Assembly (NCBI GenBank): GCA_963930775.1
Contig: OZ005689.1
Span: 22,442,058-22,506,057 of the forward strand
Source of the DNA: Cliona cf. orientalis
Taxonomy: Eukaryota > Porifera > Demospongiae > Clionaida > Clionaidae
DNA length: 64,000 nt
Reading direction: 5' to 3'
The notes under the pieces were generated by a model. The model saw only the letters and a list, made by a program, of their open reading frames with translations. It did not search any database and was not told the DNA's origin. Of this stretch, positions 57,625 through 64,000 are shown piece by piece (position 1 is the stretch's first letter; every line of letters begins with the position of its first letter). Both the position numbers and the translations under genes were made by a program.

Positions 57625-58051
57625 ATATGAGGCGCGCAGCACTGTGCATTTGTGGTCTGCTATAGTGCATCCTATTGCTAGGTTACCAATCAGCTGTGTG
57701 AGCGTGGTTTTGTGGGTAGTTGCTTAGTAACCTTGCTGCATTGATAAGTGACCAATCAGATTCATGTTGCAGAGCAGGAAGTATGCAGCAATGATGTCAC
57801 ACTTCCTTCAAGTGTATAACATGGGTGTTTCATTTCAGCTTGTACGCGGATATTTAGTTGTACACGAGAAAATTTTTCCTGGGCATAGCAACGCGTGATC
57901 AATGCGCATAGCAACTAATCCCAAAACTATTCACGTGGTAAGTGTGAATATCATTAAACGCACATGGCAGTTTTGCTGACTGAGCGAAACAGCAACCATC
58001 GTGGAAGACTGGAGCAAGTCCTGTCTTCATACGGCGATCACACGCCAAGTT

Positions 58052-58123
58052 ATGGCCGACGGCGCGAGGCTGTTTTTTAATGATGGGTGTCTTCTAAGAG
58101 CTGAAGTTTCTTCTGTGAGTAAA
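58052..58123 (+). other. Possible first exon of an unidentified plus-strand gene
   Basis: ATG reads MADGARLFFNDGCLLRAEVS then SVSK up to AAAG|GTGAGG, a fair donor. The region upstream (57625-58051) is non-repetitive. No further exons recognised. If real, the RAG1-like gene lies in its first intron on the opposite strand. Confidence 0.3.
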
Positions 58124-59728
58124 GGTGAGGCAGTAAATACTTAGGAAATAAGACTGAACTATTGTTTAGAGCTCTACTTGATGTCCCACTTATTTTTTAT
58201 GCTTACTTTTTTGTTGTCTGAAATTCTCCATAATTTGTGATTATCGGAGGATAAATAAAGCTGTGTACGGCGTAGTGTAGGGGATAAAGTTATTGCCTAG
58301 CTAGACTTAGTCTTCTTCCTTCTCTTTACAGCAGGAACTAGGCTTTGTAGCTCAGGATCAGTGCGGAGGTGGTGTTCCTGGACTACTCTAAACAGCCTGT
58401 CAACCTTGTTAGGCATGTTTAAGTATGACCGCTCAATGTTATTGAAGGAGGCGTGGATGGACTCCGCTCCTTGTTCTCCCATGAACCCCAGGCCAACTTT
58501 CCACTTCTCCAGCCAGTTGGGAAGATGTGCCTCTAGGAAGTGCATCTTAGGGAGAACTGGCTCCAGGAAAATGCTGTCGATAGTATGCCATGAAACCCTG
58601 GATATTGGCTCCTACCACAATAGAAATTAAAAGTCAACCTCACCACAGATTTCACAAGGTAACTTACGAAGAGTGGCTAGTGATTGACTGTCTACTCTGG
58701 AACTGTCATAGATGTAGTGACAAGATGCAAACAGCTCAAATGCAGTCTGGAACCTATCTGCTATCTCCTCTGCCCTTGCAACAGAAAAGGACATCTCAGC
58801 TGAGCAACTTGTACAGGTGACGTGCAAAGAGTTTTGATGTTGGCACTCTGTCAAGGTATTAATTTTGATATTAATTTTAGGACTGTCAAATGTTGCCTAG
58901 TACCTGGAGTGTTCTGTGAACGTAGTTGCCCACAAACGTGCCTCCATAGTAGGCTTGTCTTTGCACATTGAACGAAGACAAAGCTTCGTCGAGAGCACGG
59001 ACAAATGGCCCCTCTTCTGGAGTGAACCCCTTTCTAACTTTTTCTCTCTCTTCCTTAACATCACATTCCTATATGCATTATTTATTTAATTTAATATAAA
59101 CTGGTTTTGAAATTGGTAACATACAAGTTGCGCTAATTTCCGTCTTAGCTTGGCTGCTGCGTCTCGACAGTACTCGACTTGCTGCTGAGGGTACCCTTTC
59201 AGGGCCAGGTATGTACTCAGTTGCTCTGCTGCCTCTGCCTCCTCTGTTTCGTTTCTAATCTCCGCCTCCAGCTCTGCTACCTTCTGCAGTGCCGCTGAGT
59301 ACAATCGAAATGAATGGAGTGTCAGGTTGACTGGAGTGTTGTGCCAATGCCAAGTCCAGCTTTTTCCAGCATGCTTCCAACAGTTCAAAGAGACGGAAGA
59401 AGATGCCAAGTGAGATGCGCAAACCTGGCATGGAAACCTAATACATAAAAATTTAATGTGAGATCAGTTGCCATGAATATCTAGCTGTAGTGTACCTGAT
59501 CAAGTGGTAAGTCAAAGAAAGGCTCATATTGCATTGTGGAACTCTTTAACTTTTTTGTGGTCTCCTCCGCTAGCCATGAAGTCCTTATGGTCACTATGAA
59601 TGGTGTCAAGGGTTCGCAGGTTGCTGTCGGCTAACAAGGCTTGTGTTAGCTTGCTTTTCAGCTGATCCTGGTGAATGTGACACCAAAGGCAACAATGGCG
59701 ACCTGTCAATATTTAGTCATCACAATTT

Positions 59729-60394
59729 GTGACCGGATTTGGGAAAACCCTCCGTATGGGATCCGCGCGCGATTCGCGCAATGCGCGTTTTTAGTAGCTC
59801 AGGTCGAAATTTGTCAAAATCCAGATTTTGTCATATACATGTCGAATAACCCTTCTTCCAATTGTTGCCGTCTTCTACGGAGGCTAGTCGTGCTATACGA
59901 AGGCGAAATAAGCCTTCATTTTGACCCACCTAGTCGGCACAGCCACCGTACACGGAGCCCGTTGCTATGGGCGGTAATTAGAATTCTCTACCTAGATACA
60001 GCTAGATTCATCGATCTACTGTACATTCGCTTACCTTTTTAGCTTCTTGGGCATCTAAGAACAATCGCCTGTCCTTGTCAACAACGAAATTCAACACTTG
60101 CTCGATCTTTACGTTGATTTCGAACGGCTCCGCCCAGGTCCATTTAATTGATTCTGGGTCACGCGTAGTATGCGGAAACGCCATATGCGTGCATAGCAAC
60201 GCCTTTAGACTGTAATTTCTCGATTATTGGGGGTGTGGCGCGATCACAAACAAAGCGCTGTATCTCCACAACGAAGCGCGCGATCGGCCTAAGACTTGAA
60301 CGCGGGTTAGCTCTATGGTAGAGCTTATCAACCATGCATCAAACTCAATTTTCTGAAAAAATCCCATACGGAGGGTTTTCCCAAATCCGTTCAC
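59729..60394 (-). mobile_element. GTGACCGG-family MITE, copy E, in a RAG1-like intron
   Basis: Ends GTGACCGGATTTGGGAAAAC and complement of TTTTCCCAAATCCGTTCAC, duplications ATTT (59725-59728, 60395-60398). It lies inside the intron between the GDYEFL exon (ends 60433, donor GTAGAC) and the CLWC exon (starts 59702), so it need not disrupt the protein. Confidence 0.9.
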
Positions 60395-60847
60395 ATTTAT
60401 CGGGTACACACACACAGTGCTACGGAGTCTACCGGTTGCTCCAGTAATGCCGAAGAGCCGACACAGGAACTCATAGTCACCAGTGATAAAAATCCTGATG
60501 GATGGTCTTTCCACTACCGGTATTGTTATAATAAATATTATGTTGTCTAGTTACATGTAGTTCTAACCTCCACTGTGTTTTCTGTAGGTCTGTTATCTGG
60601 TGTCTGTAGTGATTCAGGGCAACATGGAGATTCGTAACTGAGTCACTGGCCGCAAAAACACAGGTATTGTGAACGCTGTTGGGGTGAGGGACGTTGCCAA
60701 TCTGGAACTTCAACTTGACAGTGCCTCCTCCCTTGTCTCCACCCAGCTTCACCCAGACTTCACTCTCAGGAATAGTACCATCATGCCAAGTCAATTGCCC
60801 GAGGCTGATTGTAGTCCAAGTTGTAAGAGCAAAGAAAGAAGGTAAGG

Positions 60848-60870
60848 TGTGTGTGTGTGTGTGTGTGTGT
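60848..60870. repeat. (GT)n microsatellite in a RAG1-like intron
   Basis: About eleven GT units between exons 60804 and 60887. Confidence 0.95.
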
Positions 60871-62699
60871 ATAAATGATTATTTACTTTTGACGTTTATC
60901 CAAGAGTTGAAAGAGCTTTTCTTTCAAGTTTGGGATGAACACCAGTGGTGCTCCTCTGATTTCCTCTCCGCCTGACTTGAATGAGAAGGTAAGTGGTGCT
61001 ACTTCTGACCTCAGATTGTCTGAAGTGACTGCTTTTGACCGCTTCCGAAGTGAGCGCTCACTCGAAATTTGGACATTCCAGGTGGTAAGCCATCTATTAT
61101 CATACACATGTGTATTGTTGGTGATTTTATGATTGTGTATTATTGTGTACCTCCTAATTATTCACAGCGTATTCCATGGGATGGCAAGATCAGCTTTCAT
61201 GGCCAAGCCCTGGTCTGGTGGAATGTCAATGGTGATCCCGGAGATCTTGCCTTTCCTCTGCAGAAAGCGCCCTCACTTCAGCTTGCAGCTGGGCCTTCGT
61301 GTCATTCTTACTCAAGGAACTGCGGATATCCATGAGTTCACTACTTCTCCCACAGTGTTTTGCTGCAAGCCTCGGAGGAAGACACTCGAGCCGTTGGTAC
61401 GTGAACAAGAGTGAGAGGCTATACACGAGAGGTGTGTACTAGTTCAGTAGTTACTGTGGTGAACTGGACTATTATTATTATGCTATTGTTATGATTTCTG
61501 ATGCAACTACACTACTATTATCGCTATTGCTATTGTATCACTCTATCACTCATTTTGTACGCGTCACATGAATTTCACGTGACGTCGTGTGCCATGCCAT
61601 GCAGTTCTTTTGAGTTGAAATTACAGTGAGCAGTGAGAGTTATGAATCTGTTTTGATCGGGGCTTTCGTGACTGACTAGAGCGCGGAGAGAAAGAGAGTG
61701 AAGACTAGACTGAATACTTTACAGTTACAGTTATTGATTTTTTACTTACTTGTCCGCCAGTTGGAATGTGGACGGTACTGGTTGTGCCTACCTTAGCTGC
61801 TACCTGCTTCTCTGTGGCTGTTGGTTCAGTGGCCAGAGGCTGGGAGAGGATGTCCTGAAGTGTGAGGTCTGCTGTGTCTGTATACTGCACTCAAAGTCGT
61901 AGTGTGCCTTAAAGTCGCTGTATCTGACTGACCGCTTACAGGAAGGACAAGTGACCATAGCTCGTCCAAGCACACCAAGGAGAACGTTGGTTGGTTTCAT
62001 CACACGTACTGGATGAGAACAGTGACAATATGGACAGCTGTCACTCTGGCATGTTTCTGTCCATCTAAGGTGTTTGCACCGAAGGTATGGACTCTTAGAA
62101 TTAAATAATTATGTGAATTATGTTTTACCTGTACACACATTCTGTACATAGTACTGCACCACATGATACTTGGACTGGTCTGTCGAGGAGGGTCATGCAT
62201 ACTGGACATTCGAGGTCGGACTGCTGTACACCAAGGGATGACGGAACGAAGTACACTAGTGTACTCCACTCTACTTGACCTGGTAAGTAGCTCTCTTGCT
62301 TGTTTGTCTGTAGCTGTTCCAGTAGTGCGTGCACTGACTGCTGTTGGTCTGCCTCGATTTTTCTTAGGCCGTCCCCCCTTCTTGGACACTACCACCTAGT
62401 CACACACCTGACAGTCCAACTGTTTGTGCCCTGACCATGCAAAGACTGTTACTGAATGCAGGTAGATCTTCTCGTTATTTGCTGCAGCAACTGCCTTCAC
62501 TACAACTGCCTTACAGCGTTCACAAAAGTATGGTGGATGGATATACCTTCCGTATCACTGGAGTGGTCAATACTGAACACTTTCAACAAGTCATCATTGT
62601 GATCCTCACACCTGTACACAACTCTATGCTGCAGATAGCAGCCACAGACTCTACAGAGCTTTTCAAGGCATTCACTATGGAATGTCTGATCCATCTATA

Positions 62700-64000
62700 G
62701 AAATTTTGTGATTCATAATATTTTGTTGCTAATTTTAGTTGCTTTAAAAAATAAGTGTAAGCAATTCTGGGGTATGTTGTTACTGACTCTTGTGGTGTAG
62801 TCTGGTGTGGTGAATACTCTCTAGAAAACATCTCAAGGTGCAGGATGTGGCCAACTTCTTAGAGTACTCACCCGTGGCTATGTAAACTGCATGCAAACAG
62901 CTGCATGCGCAGTAGCGTATAAGTGTGTGCAGGTGCGTGTGCAATCACTCCTGGTTGTCAGGGAGACCTACTCTGGCCCACTGGAATGTTTATATACGCT
63001 ACAGTTCCTCAAGTGGCTGGAAATACCCATAGTACCACTACTACAGGTAATGAAGATGCATTGCTATGCGTGCTGTTTCACGTAAGTGCATACCGTAATG
63101 TTCTAATTATCCAACTAAATGTCCACGCGAAACACCCGTGATAAGCTAACAAGCCAGCCACGTGCGTTATTCAGTAGTGCTAGTGCTGGTGGCCCTGTAG
63201 ATCTACTGACCGCCACGTTTGGTCTCGTATTTGCTACTAAAGCTGTTTGTGACACCCAAGGCTTGGCTATAAAACCAGAGGAAAATGTTTCTAGGACCTT
63301 TCAACCGTGAGATCTGGACTGCGTTGGGAATGAAGGAGATTCTATGCTTCAAGCAGCCGAGGAGCAACTGTCTCAGCCAGGTCTCATGCGACACCCCCTT
63401 CTACGCGTGCGTGACTCGTTTTTAGTGGTAGGAGAGACTACATGGCGCTCAAAAGAGCCACCAGTACTAGCACTTGTGCCGCGTGTCAGTGGGCTCAGCT
63501 CAGTCCCCATTTGAATTTTGCCAGAAAGCAAGGTTTTTGCTAATTTAAACCTTGATAGAGCTACAACTTACCATCAATCTGATCATGCAGACAATAATTA
63601 AAACTCAATTTCTGCCTATTTCTTCCTTTTGATGCATTTTGTTTAATACAATTCAAATTCATGACAGGTCTTCTAACGAAATTTAACTACTCCATTCTGA
63701 GTATCTACACCATTTTAAAAACCTCATTAAATTCAAAAGATCAAAGCATATTATGCATACCGTAGTCTAACTAGCTATGTTACAACATGTTAAGTATCTA
63801 TTAGCATTATACCTTCAAGGTCTTGTTTACTCCAGTTGCGAATAGGTCGTCATTCTTGCTGCCACTCAAAATTACTGTTTGCTCCTTTTTTGTTTCAGCA
63901 CCAAAGAAGCACGCCAACTCAGACATCATGTGGTACATGTACATGTATGTATGTATGTATCACATGATCACTATACCTGATCATGAGATGGACCTACTAC
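62700..64000. other. No supported gene upstream of the RAG1-like gene
   Basis: Holds the presumed promoter and 5' untranslated region (a TTTCTATAG acceptor directly precedes the ATG at 62694). Open frames at 62891-63310 have no recognisable motif. A (TATG)n tract lies at 63942-63960. No inverted repeat matching the 57.6-58.3 kb flank was found. Confidence 0.4.

Larger units (their letters stand above)
58297..62694 (-). pseudogene. RAG1-like protein (RAG1 N-terminal domain, RING/zinc finger, DDE core)
   Basis: Eleven exons: 62694-62129, 62064-61750, 61418-61166, 61093-60887, 60804-60568, 60506-60433, 59702-59496, 59437-59125, 59068-58904, 58847-58668 and 58597-58297. N-terminus: LCRVCG, DLLKVFSID, YFCERC, and W-x2-H-x4-C-x2-C, as in RAG1. 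RING-like ECPVC (62208), SCGAVLCTEC (His replaced by Ala), SCPYC, then CPSCKRSVRYSDFKAHYDFEC. Core: Asp in KLGGDKGGG (codon 60737), Asp in FITGDYEFL (60478), CLWC (59691), HFLEAH (58542) and Glu in GEQGAESIH (58464). Spacing D-18-C-2-C and H-4-H-20-E compares with mouse RAG1 D708/C727/C730 and H937/H942/E962. Small frame changes in most long exons, in-frame TAG near 62394. Probably a nonfunctional transposon gene of the N-RAG-TP/RAG1-like kind. Confidence 0.85.

Noticed and set aside
57640-57646. CACTGTG heptamer as a recombination-signal-like end of the RAG1-like element
   Set aside because: No matching heptamer, nonamer or inverted repeat was found on the other side (62.7-64 kb), so one 7-mer is not evidence.
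59671-60042. 123-residue plus-strand open frame, also seen in the other GTGACCGG copies
   Set aside because: It runs antisense to the conserved minus-strand exon of the MITE and begins in the terminal repeat; its conservation is explained by shared repeat sequence.
63119-63310. 63-codon plus-strand open frame upstream of the RAG1-like gene
   Set aside because: No recognisable motif, no splice partners, and short enough to occur by chance.

Overview
The window is eukaryotic DNA that consists almost entirely of transposable elements. It has spliced genes with GT-AG introns, Ty3/Gypsy, hAT, Tc1, piggyBac, MULE and Crypton-type coding sequences, many short inverted-repeat elements with target-site duplications (TSDs), and CpG-rich foldback hairpins. 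From memory, several of the protein families (CaRF-like/MULE, DUF7869-type, the TDGGPDH protein) are most abundant in sponges and cnidarians, so I infer an early-branching metazoan, most likely a demosponge. No ordinary single-copy host gene is certain, and I see no rRNA, tRNA or CRISPR array.

Layout. 1-4469 (-): decayed Gypsy retrotransposon with one LTR, running off the left edge. 4750-8936 (-): CaRF-like/MULE pseudogene split by a 1.9 kb element and a 0.66 kb MITE. 9-14 kb: small elements (piggyBac-type, hAT-like, foldbacks) and a few orphan exons. 15637-19388 (+): element with inverted repeats and TTA duplications encoding a TDGGPDH-type protein. 19559-24478 (+): another multi-exon transposon-like pseudogene with two MITEs. 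24.5-33.8 kb: MITEs and relics of Tc1, Gypsy, hAT/ZMYM and a Crypton-type tyrosine recombinase. 33.8-44.7 kb (+): large PHD-finger protein gene interrupted by a TIR element, an apparently intact 4.6 kb piggyBac and a hAT-like MITE. 45.3-48.7 kb (-): DUF7869-type gene with nested insertions. 48.8-53.9 kb: nested MITEs and hairpins. 53915-57624 (+): a complete TIR element with ATAT duplications carrying a second DUF7869-type gene. 58297-62694 (-): eleven-exon RAG1-like gene.

The outstanding item is the RAG1-like gene. It combines the zinc-binding N-terminal region of vertebrate RAG1, a RING-like plus zinc-finger module, and a DDE core whose acidic and zinc-binding residues reproduce the RAG1 spacing. 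It carries several small frameshifts and one or more in-frame stops, so this copy is probably inactive, or the assembly has indel errors.

Two elements tie poorly characterised protein families to defined termini: DUF7869 with GTGACC termini and 4-bp AT duplications, and the TDGGPDH protein with GGCCACAG termini and TTA duplications. A 0.66 kb MITE family shares the GTGACC terminus and 4-bp duplications and carries a conserved 28-codon exon with a splice donor. In several places an insertion can be removed at its duplication and the host reading frame closes, which confirms the boundaries and gives a relative insertion order. piggyBac is the only transposase here with an unbroken frame, so it is probably the most recent arrival.
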